From Candidatus Tumulicola sp. (GTDB taxonomy: Bacteria; Vulcanimicrobiota; Vulcanimicrobiia; Vulcanimicrobiales; Vulcanimicrobiaceae), in NCBI GenBank assembly GCA_036490475.1, contig DASXDT010000001.1, forward strand, positions 223,740 through 287,739: a stretch of DNA of 64,000 bases, in the 5' to 3' direction. Made by a program: the position numbers and the translations under genes. Positions 53,858 through 62,754 of this stretch are shown here, in pieces (positions within the stretch are counted from its first letter, which is position 1; each line of letters starts with the position of its first letter). The notes under the pieces are model-generated. The model did no database searches. It was given only the letters and a program-made list of their open reading frames with translations, and was not told the DNA's origin.

Positions 53858-54218
53858 GAAATGCTCTCTTCCGAGTCGACAAATTGAAATTGTTGAGGAA
53901 CGTCGAACGGAGTTGGTCGCGGCAAGCGCTACCAGGTTCACGGCAAATCAAACGTAGGACGCGGCTCCATCTTATCATAATAGTGGGAAACTCGTCTGTA
54001 CGGAGGATCCCTGTGAGGGTCGCGTCGGCCTCATTCGGTTATGCGGGCGAGAAACGATGGCCGCAGGTAGCGAGCACCCCATGTTGAACCGCGCGTGCGC
54101 GGATGTACCGGTCGTTCGGCTCTATCAGCCGGACAGCCGCTCTTTGGGGAACGGAGTGTTTGTGACGCTCCACGACGTCCTTTGCACCGGCTAGCCAGGT
54201 CGAAAGGAAAGAAACTCC

Positions 54219-55409
54219 ATGCAACGTCCCGTCTTTACTACCGCAATAGCTGTTGCCGCCGTCGCCATACTCTTCGGTTGCTCGGGCGGCGCGTCACAGA
54301 GCCCGAACTCAACGCTTCCGAGCCTGGGTGCAACGCGACCCCAGACGGTCGAGGGCTCTCAGGTAATGCCCGATACTGCCGTCGAGTTCGCGTACGAGGC
54401 AAACGAAGGTTCGACAACCGTTTCGGCTTACAAGATCGAGAGCAACGGCACGCTGACGTCGGTGAAGGGTTCGCCCTTTACGGCAGGATCCGCCCCATCG
54501 GGCGTAGCGATCGATCCTACCGGCAAGTTTGCTCACGCGTCGAATGCCGCTTCGGCTAATGTTTCTGCATTTACGATCGACGCAGCCAGCGGTGCGCTAA
54601 AAGCGATTCAGGGTTCACCGTTTGGTGCAGGCACCTCACCCTCGGGCGTGGCCGACACCGGCAAATTTGCCTACGTGGCAAACGTCGGGGTCAGCAGCAG
54701 CAGCAGCGTCTCGGCGTATACGATTGCGAGTAGCGGTGCGTTAAAGGCGGTGAAAGGATCGCCGTTTGCGGCCGGCAGCAGCGCTCAATATATCGCAACC
54801 GATCCATCGAGCAAGTTCGTGTACGTACCGAACGCTGGTTCGAATAATATTTCGGCGTATAAGATCGCGAGTAGCGGCGCGCTCACGCCCGTCAAGGGGT
54901 CGCCGTTCGGCGCGGGGAGCGAAGCATTCGGCGTAGCCGTCGATCCGTCCGGAAAGTTTGCGTACGTTAGCAACTATGGTTCGGGCAACGTTTCCGCCTA
55001 CACGGTGAACGCATCCAGTGGCGCGCTGACGCCGATTAAGGGATCTCCGTTCGCGGCCGGTACTGGGCCCTGCAGCGTGATCGTCGATCCTAACGGCAAG
55101 TTCTTGTACGTACCGAATCTGAGTTCCGGTGATGTCTCTGCGTATCTTATCAAAAGCAACGGTGCGCTTACGCCGGTAAAGGGTTCGCCGTTCGCGGCGG
55201 GTGCCGGAGCCTGCTACGGAGCGGTCGATCCCGCGAGTAAGTTTGCGTACGTCGCCAACAGTGGCGCCGACACCATTTCGGGGTACACGATCGGCACCAA
55301 CGGCGCGCTGTCGCCGCTTAAGGGATCTCCGTTTCCCGCCGGCCCGACTCCGGCAGTCATTGCTATGTGCCGCGTAACGTCCGGGAAATGCGTTCCGCCA
55401 TCGTTATAA
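54219..55409 (+). CDS. Lipoprotein with seven YVTN/lactonase-like repeats
   Basis: 396 residues. Lipobox LFGC. Seven tandem repeats of about 45 residues follow, each with a KFAYVANxGSxxVSAYTI core, then SGALTPVKGSPFAAG and a VDPSG link, forming one seven-bladed propeller. The third repeat lacks the VDPS part. GAAAGGAAAG precedes ATG 54219. Related to the 6-phosphogluconolactonase/YVTN superfamily but with no sign of a catalytic site. The preceding 361 bases (53858-54218) hold a divergent promoter region and only a dubious 37-codon ORF. Confidence 0.87.
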   Translation: MQRPVFTTAIAVAAVAILFGCSGGASQSPNSTLPSLGATRPQTVEGSQVMPDTAVEFAYEANEGSTTVSAYKIESNGTLTSVKGSPFTAGSAPSGVAIDPTGKFAHASNAASANVSAFTIDAASGALKAIQGSPFGAGTSPSGVADTGKFAYVANVGVSSSSSVSAYTIASSGALKAVKGSPFAAGSSAQYIATDPSSKFVYVPNAGSNNISAYKIASSGALTPVKGSPFGAGSEAFGVAVDPSGKFAYVSNYGSGNVSAYTVNASSGALTPIKGSPFAAGTGPCSVIVDPNGKFLYVPNLSSGDVSAYLIKSNGALTPVKGSPFAAGAGACYGAVDPASKFAYVANSGADTISGYTIGTNGALSPLKGSPFPAGPTPAVIAMCRVTSGKCVPPSL

Positions 55410-55410
55410 T
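55405..55410 (+). promoter_or_regulatory. -10 element before recQ
   Basis: A perfect TATAAT overlaps the stop codon of the preceding lipoprotein gene, placing transcription start within about ten bases of the recQ start. No good -35 is seen at 17 bp. Confidence 0.4.
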
Positions 55411-55427
55411 CTGATATCGCCGTGGTG

Positions 55428-57230
55428 ATGCTCGAGGACGCGCTCAATCGGTACTTCGGGTATCAAACGTTTCTACCGCTGCAGCGCGAGATTGCGGAAG
55501 CCACTCTGGCGGGCCGCGACGCGCTAGCATTACTCCCCACGGGTGGCGGAAAATCGCTCTGCTACCAGTTGCCGGCGATATTGGACGACGGGCTGACGCT
55601 CGTCGTGTCGCCGCTGATTGCGTTGATGAAAGACCAAGTAGACGCGCTCGAAGCCAATGGGATCCCCGCGACGTTTCTAAATAGCTCTATCGACTCGACG
55701 ACCGCTGCCCAACGGCTCGACGCGCTCGATCGCGGTGAATACCGCCTCCTGTATGTCGCGCCGGAACGCCTCGTTCTCCCCGGCTTTCTGGCCGGTCTGA
55801 AGCGATGGAACCTGCGCCGCATCGCCGTCGATGAAGCCCACTGCGTCAGCGAATGGGGCCACGATTTCCGGCCGGAATACCGCCGGATCGCATCGGTTCG
55901 AGCGCTCCATCCGACAGTTCCGATCCTCGCGCTCACAGCGACGGCAACGCAGCGCGTTCGCGACGACATCGAGCGTTTTCTCGAGTTGCGCGAACCGCAG
56001 CGTTTTGTCGGCAGCTTCAACCGGCCCAATCTTCGATACTCCGTATTGCCAAAGCACGGTGTCGTCGGGCAGTTGGTTCCGTGGGTGCAAGAGCGGTCGA
56101 AAGAGAGCGGCATCGTTTACGCGCAGAGCCGCGATACGGTGGAGCGGCTCGCTCGCGAACTGCAGGCGGGTGGCGTGCCCGCATTGCCGTATCACGCCGG
56201 CCTCACGCCGCGGGAGCGGTCGCGCAATCAAGAGCTTTTCATACGCGACGAAGTTCGCGTGATCTGTGCGACCATCGCTTTTGGGATGGGCATTAACAAG
56301 CCGAACGTACGGTATGTCGTCCACTTCGACGTTCCGAAAAATCTGGAGGGTTACTACCAAGAAACGGGGCGCGCCGGCCGCGACGGACTGCCGAGCGAGT
56401 GCGTCTTATTCTTGAGCGGCGGCGACGCGTCCAAACAGCGCTTCTTCATCCGGCAAATCGAAAACGACGAGGAACGGGCTCAGGCGGAACGTCTGCTGCG
56501 ACAGATGCTCGATTTCGCCGCAACGCCGCTTTGCCGACGAGCGCATCTCCTTCGCTACTTCGGCGAGGAGCAGGTTGCCGAACGTTGCGGCAACTGCGAC
56601 AACTGCTTGCAGCCGGTCGAGCAGATCGACGGTACGTTGCTCGCGGCGAAAATGCTATCGTGCATCTATCGGGTTCGCGAGCATCGAGGATTCTCAACCG
56701 GAGCGCAGCACGTGATCGACGTGTTGCGAGGCGAACGAACGGAAAAGGTACTCTCTTGGGGTCACGAGCGCTTATCGACGTTTGGGATCGGTAAGGATTA
56801 CGGCAAAGAGCAGTGGACGGCAGTGCTTTCGGAGCTCATGCGAACCGGATGCGTTGAGGAGGGCGAGCATCGCACGGTCGTATTGACGAATGAGGGACGG
56901 CAAGCGCTTAAAGAGCGGCGTACCTTTCTCTTCGCGATGCCGCGAGCGATCGAACGCAAGAAGGGTCGACGCCGGAAGGCCGCTGCCACGAATGACGTCG
57001 CAGTGGGTGACGAAGGCTTGTTCGACCGCCTGCGCGCGCTGCGCAAGAAATTGGCCGACGAGCAGGGCGTTCCGCCGTACGTGGTATTCTCCGATGCCAC
57101 GCTGCGCGACATGGTCGCCGTCCAACCGTCAACGCTTGCGGCATTTCGCCAGATCGGCGGTGTCGGGGACGTAAAGCTGACGCGATATGCAGACGTCTTT
57201 TTGCAGGCAATTCGGTCGCAAACGGATTAA
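55428..57230 (+). CDS. recQ: ATP-dependent DNA helicase RecQ
   Basis: 600 residues. SF2 helicase: Walker A TGGGKS (Lys42), DEAHCVSEWGHDFRPEY (135-138 for DEAH), motif VI region QETGRAGRDGLPSEC. The RecQ-C-terminal zinc site is CRRAHLLRYF with CGNCDNC, followed by a winged helix and an HRDC domain near the end (LFDRLRALRKKLADEQGVPPY). Unwinds DNA in repair and recombination. ATG 55428 is preceded by two in-frame GTG codons at 55422 and 55425 that could also serve. Confidence 0.96.
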   Translation: MLEDALNRYFGYQTFLPLQREIAEATLAGRDALALLPTGGGKSLCYQLPAILDDGLTLVVSPLIALMKDQVDALEANGIPATFLNSSIDSTTAAQRLDALDRGEYRLLYVAPERLVLPGFLAGLKRWNLRRIAVDEAHCVSEWGHDFRPEYRRIASVRALHPTVPILALTATATQRVRDDIERFLELREPQRFVGSFNRPNLRYSVLPKHGVVGQLVPWVQERSKESGIVYAQSRDTVERLARELQAGGVPALPYHAGLTPRERSRNQELFIRDEVRVICATIAFGMGINKPNVRYVVHFDVPKNLEGYYQETGRAGRDGLPSECVLFLSGGDASKQRFFIRQIENDEERAQAERLLRQMLDFAATPLCRRAHLLRYFGEEQVAERCGNCDNCLQPVEQIDGTLLAAKMLSCIYRVREHRGFSTGAQHVIDVLRGERTEKVLSWGHERLSTFGIGKDYGKEQWTAVLSELMRTGCVEEGEHRTVVLTNEGRQALKERRTFLFAMPRAIERKKGRRRKAAATNDVAVGDEGLFDRLRALRKKLADEQGVPPYVVFSDATLRDMVAVQPSTLAAFRQIGGVGDVKLTRYADVFLQAIRSQTD

Positions 57231-57269
57231 TCAATCAACATCCGCCGCGACGCTGGCGGTGAGGTCGAA

Positions 57270-58190
57270 ATGAAAAGCTACATCACGGGGTTGGCCGTCG
57301 CAATCGCATTAGCCGGGTGCGCGAACGCGCAATCGACGGCCACCGGCGGCCGTCTGCCCTACACGCCGGCCAACTATTCTCACGCCGATTCCGGCGATCC
57401 CGTTCTCTACGCCGTCAGCACGTTTGGCACCGGCGGTGCTGAGATGTACGATTTTAAAACTGGAACACGCATCGGCTCGCTTCCGGGAGAATACGGAAAT
57501 GCGACAACCGTTTGTATCGGCGCCAAGCACGATGTCTGGGAAGCTGAAGGCGGTTACAGCAAGGGCTCGATGGTCGAATATGCGCCGGGCGCCCAAAAGG
57601 CGCGTGCGATGATCGTTACTAAGTATGGACCGCCGTACGCGTGTTCGGTCAACCGTAACACGGGTGATTTGGCGGTCCCCATCAGAGCACGGATCGCAAT
57701 CTTTCCACGGGCGCCACGATTCGCGCCGATTTACTATACGCCGGTCGACCACGCGAGATATACTTCGTGCGTCTACGATGGAAGCGGAAACCTGTTTGTT
57801 GTTGGGCACACGAGGCGTCGCGGCGGCGTATTTCTTGTCGAACTACCGCGGGGCACCACAACGTTTCGGACGATTACGCTGGACCGCAAGCTCAGGAAAG
57901 CCGGTGGCATCGCCTGGGACGGCACGAATCTCGCGATCGGTGACGGCGCCACCTCGACCATCTATCGCTTCTCCGTTAGCGGTTCGCAGGCTAAGACGAT
58001 CGGAAAGACCGTCCTCGAGGGCGGGCTGGATGTATATTATCCGTTTAGCATCTATAATGGCACGGTGACGGCGGCTCTCGCACAGACTACCTCCGCCGCC
58101 GGCTTCGCTTTTTGGAAATATCCTGAAGGTGGCACTCCGTTCAAGACGTTTTCGCAGGGCTATTATGAGTCATTTGCCGTAGCAAAATAG
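57270..58190 (+). CDS. Beta-propeller-like lipoprotein
   Basis: 306 residues. Lipobox ALAGC, then repeats such as VSTFGTGGAEMYDF, GSGNLFVVGHT and GTNLAIGDGAT typical of divergent NHL propellers. No catalytic residues are assignable. It follows recQ by 39 bp. The 236 bases after it (58191-58426) show no convincing feature. Confidence 0.8.
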   Translation: MKSYITGLAVAIALAGCANAQSTATGGRLPYTPANYSHADSGDPVLYAVSTFGTGGAEMYDFKTGTRIGSLPGEYGNATTVCIGAKHDVWEAEGGYSKGSMVEYAPGAQKARAMIVTKYGPPYACSVNRNTGDLAVPIRARIAIFPRAPRFAPIYYTPVDHARYTSCVYDGSGNLFVVGHTRRRGGVFLVELPRGTTTFRTITLDRKLRKAGGIAWDGTNLAIGDGATSTIYRFSVSGSQAKTIGKTVLEGGLDVYYPFSIYNGTVTAALAQTTSAAGFAFWKYPEGGTPFKTFSQGYYESFAVAK

Positions 58191-58426
58191 CCGCTGGCAC
58201 ATCACGTTGTCGATGTGCTCTGAGGCGAAGTACGTAAAACACATACCCATAAACGTCGCTGCATTTTCTAAAAAGCGCGATCTCTTCACGTTGTGCGAGC
58301 ATAGCGTCTTTGCGGAAGCAGGGACAACACGTGCTTAGTAGCTTCGTCGTCACCCGGTCCTTCGCGTGGCAGACCCGAGTGCAGTTCCCAAAATAACGAC
58401 ATTCGAAGACATCTTTCAGCAGACGC

Positions 58427-58891
58427 TTAGAAGAAGCGGTTGTAGTGTAAAAACGCATCGTCCCGAACGTAGCCATCGGACTCATATAGGCCCTGCGCTT
58501 TCGTGTTATCGACGGCCGTGCTAAGCGTGAGGCCGGCACTCCCCGTCTCTCGCGCATGTTCCTCCGCGCGTTGCATCAACGCCCGCCCCAGCCCACTACG
58601 CCGCGCCTCCGGCCGAACGAATAAGTCATTCAGAAGCCACAATCGTAACATCCGATCGGACACGAACAGGGGATACAAGTGCACGAAGCCGAGCGGATCC
58701 GCGACCCTGCCTAAAGCGATGAACAGAATCGACTCGCGCGCGATCCAGCGCTCGCGAAGAAAGCGATACGACGCATCCTCGTCGGAAGGCTGACCATAGA
58801 ACACTCGATAATCGTCGAAAAGAGGCGCGATCGATCGAATGTCTGCGTCTCGTTCGGCCCGGACGATTTGAAACGGTTGACTGAAGCTCAT
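58427..58891 (-). CDS. GNAT acetyltransferase
   Basis: 154 residues. Substrate-binding N-terminal region, then LNDLFVRPEARRSGLGRALMQRA (acetyl-CoA loop) and NTKAQGLYESDGYVRDD. Aminoglycoside/diamine acetyltransferase-like, but the acceptor is unknown. Divergent from the GNAT remnant next to it. Confidence 0.88.
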   Translation of the reverse strand: MSFSQPFQIVRAERDADIRSIAPLFDDYRVFYGQPSDEDASYRFLRERWIARESILFIALGRVADPLGFVHLYPLFVSDRMLRLWLLNDLFVRPEARRSGLGRALMQRAEEHARETGSAGLTLSTAVDNTKAQGLYESDGYVRDDAFLHYNRFF

Positions 58892-58915
58892 GTTATTCCT
58901 TTAGGAGTATAATGC

Positions 58916-59110
58916 ACTAAACGCCCCTCACCTTCGAAAAGCCGACGACGCAGACGCACTAACTGCACTGGCTCTCCGCTCCAAGCGGGTCTGGGGCTAT
59001 GACGAGGCCTTCATGCAACTCGTTGCTCCAGGCACAGCGTTGGAGAGGAGCGCTCCATCCTCGGCGGCGGACGCATGCTGCCGATTATGGCGCTCAATAT
59101 TGAACGTTAG
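58916..59110 (+). pseudogene. GNAT acetyltransferase remnant with internal deletion
   Basis: In one frame 58922-59022 reads LRKADDADALTALALRSK and WGYDEAFM, the usual N-terminus of a GNAT subfamily. About 45 bases later a different frame reads GGRMLPIMAL then a stop, the usual C-terminus of the same subfamily. Everything between, including the acetyl-CoA loop, is gone. TATAAT at 58908 may be its relic promoter. Confidence 0.55.
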
Positions 59111-59175
59111 CGTATCGTTAAATGCGTCGGCGCGTTCCGAAACAATAACTTATCCGCGGTGGTAGAGGTGCTGAA

Positions 59176-61320
59176 ATGAGGTCGCGGCTCCACGCGTTTC
59201 TACTGGCGTTGGCCTTCCTTTGGGGTGTGTTGGCTCCCCCGGCCGCGCTTGCCGCCGCGGAGCCATCGCTCACCGTGCCGGTGCTCGACGCTACGCCCTC
59301 GATGAACGGCTCGATAGACGCAACGTGGCAGAAGGCCGCGCAGTTCACCCTCGACACCGATTTCACGAATCGCCGGCCCGCGGCGGAGCCCACCAAAGTG
59401 TATGTCGGACAAGAGAATGGGAACCTCGATATCGCCTTCGACGTGCAACAGAAAGAGGGCCAGATCGCCTCGCAGGAGACGAACTCGTCAAGCGTTCTGG
59501 GCGACGATTACGTCGGCGCGTATTTTTATCCGCAGGGGGCTGCGGGCATCTCGTATTCGTTCATCGCCAATCCGCACGGCGCTCGCTTTCAGACGTCCAG
59601 CGAGAACACGGCCTACACGCCGCAGTGGGCCGCCGTCGGCCATGGAACGCCAACCGGCTACGTCGTGACGATGCGCATCCCGCTTGGCATTATGCGCAAC
59701 GGGGGTTCGACGTCGTGGCGTGCGCAGTTTCTCCGCGAGAACGTCTCGACCAACAGTTTGGATGTCTGGAGCTTCGACGCTCGATCTTCTTCTGCGGGCG
59801 ATCCGATCTTCGCTGGCACGATCAACAATGTGGGAGCCGGCGCTCTGAGTTCCACGCCGTCGTCACGACCCAAGGCCCGTGTTCAAACCTACGCGCTGAG
59901 CGAGTCGACCTCGAAGGCGAATGGCGGCAGCACCTCGCGCATCGGCGCGGATTTCGCGATTCCGATCGCGCCGACGGTCTCGTTCGTCGGTACTTTGCAC
60001 CCCGATTATTCGAACGTGGAAGTCGATCAGCAGACGATCGCACCGAGCGCCTATGCTAGGCAATACGCGGAGGTCCGGCCGTTCTTTACGCAAGCGGCAT
60101 CGTATTTCAACGGGCACACCGCCTGCCTGAATTGCCCGCAAACGCTGTACACTCCGGCGATTCCGACGTTCGGCCAGGGGTACGCGGTCGAAGGGACGCA
60201 CGGGTATGCGAATTTCGCCGCGTTCGATGCGATCGGCGACCAGAGAAACGACGCGGCTCAATCGTTCAACTATAACTTTGAAAATACGAACGAGAGTTTT
60301 GGTATCGACGCCCAGCACGTCGGCGTGACCGCCGACGGGTTCAGCGATGCGACGACAACCCTGAATCTCGGTTATAACGACTTGCGAGGGCATCTGTTTG
60401 CCTATGCAAATCTGGGGCAGGACCGGGGTTCGTTTGTGACCGATCCATCGCTCGGAAACTACTTGGAGACCGGTGCCGGCTACGCCGATGCAACCACGAC
60501 GATCGGTGCGAGCCTGCAGCAGATCGGCGCGCAGTTCGACCCGATCGACGGGTTCGTTTCGCAAACAGACATTCAGGGGTACGAGACGGTCGGCCAGAAG
60601 ACGGTGAACTTCGCACCGAAGACCGTGCTGCACGATATTTCGGCCCTCATCTTTTACGCCCGCTATAACAACCATTTCGGCCAACTGGCGCAGACCGACG
60701 CGACCGGACAGGTTAACTTCGATCTTCGCGACTTATTTTCGGTGCATCTGTATCTCGGCTCGAACGGCATCCGTACGTTGAGCGATGAGTTTCTGCCGTT
60801 TCAGACTAACGGTGCGATGGTCGGCTATCGCATGAACACGTCGACGCCTAGCTATGTCTCGTATAGCGGCGGCAACTATTATCACGGGAATCTGCAGTCG
60901 TGGACCTATTATGCAACGGTCCCGCTGGCTCGCAAGGTGCATGTGGCGCTGGAAACCGACGAGAATCAGTACGGAACCGTTTGGGCGGGAGAATCGACGA
61001 CGCGACAGTGGCTGGAGCGCGTTGGTGTCGATTGGCAGTTCAACCGGCAGGCGTCGTTCGATTTGGGTGTCCGGCGGATCATCGGCGCAAATATACCGAA
61101 CGCGTTTCAGCCTTTAGTGTATGACGATCCGCAGATTTGCAACATCAATCCGTATAACCCCGGCTGTCTTGTCGATGCCGGCAACGTGACGGCTGCGTTC
61201 CACTTCTTAACGGCCAAGAACGAGTTTTACGTGGTGTACGGCAATGCCGATAATCTTTCGACGGAACCGTCGCTGTTCTTAAAGTGGATTCGGTATATCG
61301 GGGCCGAGAAAGGGACGTAG
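59176..61320 (+). CDS. DUF5916 family outer-membrane-type protein
   Basis: 714 residues. Signal peptide, then a carbohydrate-binding-module-9-like domain (PSMNGSIDATWQKA near residue 40), followed by a long beta-rich part with LHPDYSNVEVDQQTI and VRPFFTQAASYF, which correspond to the conserved DUF5916 block (usually FFxE). The repeated aromatic-terminated strands suggest an outer-membrane barrel. Its function in other bacteria is unknown; it often accompanies exported hydrolases. It faces the two phosphoesterase genes convergently. Confidence 0.82.
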   Translation: MRSRLHAFLLALAFLWGVLAPPAALAAAEPSLTVPVLDATPSMNGSIDATWQKAAQFTLDTDFTNRRPAAEPTKVYVGQENGNLDIAFDVQQKEGQIASQETNSSSVLGDDYVGAYFYPQGAAGISYSFIANPHGARFQTSSENTAYTPQWAAVGHGTPTGYVVTMRIPLGIMRNGGSTSWRAQFLRENVSTNSLDVWSFDARSSSAGDPIFAGTINNVGAGALSSTPSSRPKARVQTYALSESTSKANGGSTSRIGADFAIPIAPTVSFVGTLHPDYSNVEVDQQTIAPSAYARQYAEVRPFFTQAASYFNGHTACLNCPQTLYTPAIPTFGQGYAVEGTHGYANFAAFDAIGDQRNDAAQSFNYNFENTNESFGIDAQHVGVTADGFSDATTTLNLGYNDLRGHLFAYANLGQDRGSFVTDPSLGNYLETGAGYADATTTIGASLQQIGAQFDPIDGFVSQTDIQGYETVGQKTVNFAPKTVLHDISALIFYARYNNHFGQLAQTDATGQVNFDLRDLFSVHLYLGSNGIRTLSDEFLPFQTNGAMVGYRMNTSTPSYVSYSGGNYYHGNLQSWTYYATVPLARKVHVALETDENQYGTVWAGESTTRQWLERVGVDWQFNRQASFDLGVRRIIGANIPNAFQPLVYDDPQICNINPYNPGCLVDAGNVTAAFHFLTAKNEFYVVYGNADNLSTEPSLFLKWIRYIGAEKGT

Positions 61321-61332
61321 CGTCGGATTCAA

Positions 61333-61368
61333 AGCGGGCCGATCAATCCGGGGATTGGCCGGCCCGCT
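61333..61368. terminator. Strong bidirectional hairpin
   Basis: The 9-bp perfect arms AGCGGGCCG and CGGCCCGCT enclose a second inner pairing CAATC/GATTG, giving a stem of about 14 bp with a tight loop. It lies in the 55-bp gap between two convergent stop codons, and a short T-run follows (GGGTTTAG). Confidence 0.7.
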
Positions 61369-61375
61369 CGCGGGT

Positions 61376-62731
61376 TTAGTAGTCTTCGGCGTCGAGAACG
61401 GAAGCCGGTGCGTTCCCGGATTGGAACGGCGGCGCTGTTATCGGAACGAAAACGCTCGGCGGCTTCTTGAAGTTAAACGCGTCCATCAAATCGTCCGAAC
61501 GCATGTCGGTGCCGTGCAGCGCACCCTTCTTGATACCGAAGGTCTTCTCGGCAAACGCCAGGATGCTCGCGAACTCGTGTTGCCGATGCGAGACGTAGCC
61601 TTTCTTGGCGTAGGGCGAAACGATGACCAGCGGGACGCGGAAACCGAGTTCGTAGCTATTGTAGATTTTCGGCGGTACGTGATCGTACCAGCCACCCCAG
61701 TCGTCCCATGTGATAAAGATTGCGGTGCTGTCCCAATACTGGCTTTGACCGACGGCATTGACGACGGCGGCGACCCACGACGGACCGGCGGCACTCTTGC
61801 TGCCCGGGTGGTCCGAATGCAAGTCGTCGGCGGGCATGACCCACGAGACTCCCGGTAGATTGCCGGTCGAGATGTCGGTGAGAATCGATGCCGGCGGCGT
61901 AACGACGTTGGCGTAGTCCGGGCCGTAGCGGATGTGTTTGATCGAATCAAAGGCGTGCCACCAACCCGGTCCGAGGTTGCGCTGATAGTACTTCCACGTG
62001 ACGCCTTGCTCGTCCAAGAAATCGGTCAGCGAAGGCCGGTCGAAGCACGGGTACAGCGACGGACCGTTCAGCGCGTTGTGGAGATTGATGGTATCGACCA
62101 GCATTTCTTCCGGGGCGTCGCAACCGGCCGGGCCGTCCTTGCCAGTCTTGGGATAGTATGGTCCGCCCGCGATTTCGTCGACCGTTTGCGGCAATGCGCG
62201 CGCGGTCGCGCTGACGATGTATTGGTGCGATGGATAGCTGCTGGATTGATCGGTCTCGAACATGTGATCTGCGAACGCATATTGCGTCGCCATGTCCCAA
62301 TATGGCTGCGCCTCGCTGGCCGGGACGTAGGAATACGGGCGCCATGCGAGTTTCACCGGTTCGACAAGATTAAATCCGTCTTGTTTACCGTTGTCCCATT
62401 CGGTTAAGAAAATCTGGTGGCCGTGCCCGATGTCCCATGGAGCGGCCAGAGACTGTGGCTGCAACTGCACCGTCTGGCCCAGCGAATTGGGGCCGCTCTG
62501 TGCGATCGTCGCGCCCTCTGCGATCAACTTCGACGACTGGAACAGATTGTCGGGCGTGCGATTCTCTTGAAAGATAATGACGACGTGCTGGATCGGGGAG
62601 GTTCCCGTGAACGCGAGTTTCATATGGGAGGTCGCGGCGTTCGAACTCGCCGGCAACGATGCGGTTTGCGGGGCGGAGCACGCAGCGAGCGCCGCGATCG
62701 TTACGAGCGGAATAAATCGCGTATGTTTCAT
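61376..62731 (-). CDS. Phospholipase C / acid phosphatase-type phosphoesterase, lipoprotein
   Basis: 451 residues. Lipobox LAAC, then QHVVIIFQENRTPDNLFQS (Pro in place of the usual Phe after Thr), FADHMFETDQSSSYPSHQY, PADDLHSDHPG, TWDDWGGWYDHVPP and VSPYAKKGYVSHRQHEF. Same family as the genes at 89, 51007 and 62755. Lies 23 bp downstream of the next paralogue on the same strand, so they are probably co-transcribed. Confidence 0.93.
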   Translation of the reverse strand: MKHTRFIPLVTIAALAACSAPQTASLPASSNAATSHMKLAFTGTSPIQHVVIIFQENRTPDNLFQSSKLIAEGATIAQSGPNSLGQTVQLQPQSLAAPWDIGHGHQIFLTEWDNGKQDGFNLVEPVKLAWRPYSYVPASEAQPYWDMATQYAFADHMFETDQSSSYPSHQYIVSATARALPQTVDEIAGGPYYPKTGKDGPAGCDAPEEMLVDTINLHNALNGPSLYPCFDRPSLTDFLDEQGVTWKYYQRNLGPGWWHAFDSIKHIRYGPDYANVVTPPASILTDISTGNLPGVSWVMPADDLHSDHPGSKSAAGPSWVAAVVNAVGQSQYWDSTAIFITWDDWGGWYDHVPPKIYNSYELGFRVPLVIVSPYAKKGYVSHRQHEFASILAFAEKTFGIKKGALHGTDMRSDDLMDAFNFKKPPSVFVPITAPPFQSGNAPASVLDAEDY

Positions 62732-62754
62732 CGATTGCTCTCTATTTCTGCCGG

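Noticed and set aside
54081..54194. 37-codon ORF before the seven-repeat lipoprotein gene
   Set aside because: No ribosome site, no family, and it ends inside the likely leader of the real gene; composition is not convincing.
54440..55340. DNA-level tandem repeat in the lipoprotein gene as a mobile or CRISPR-like array
   Set aside because: The periodicity is of about 45 codons in frame with diverged third positions and is explained by protein blade repeats.
58141..58557. Minus-strand frame of 138 codons after the propeller lipoprotein gene
   Set aside because: Cys/Arg/Phe-rich with no domain pattern, and it overlaps both flanking real genes.
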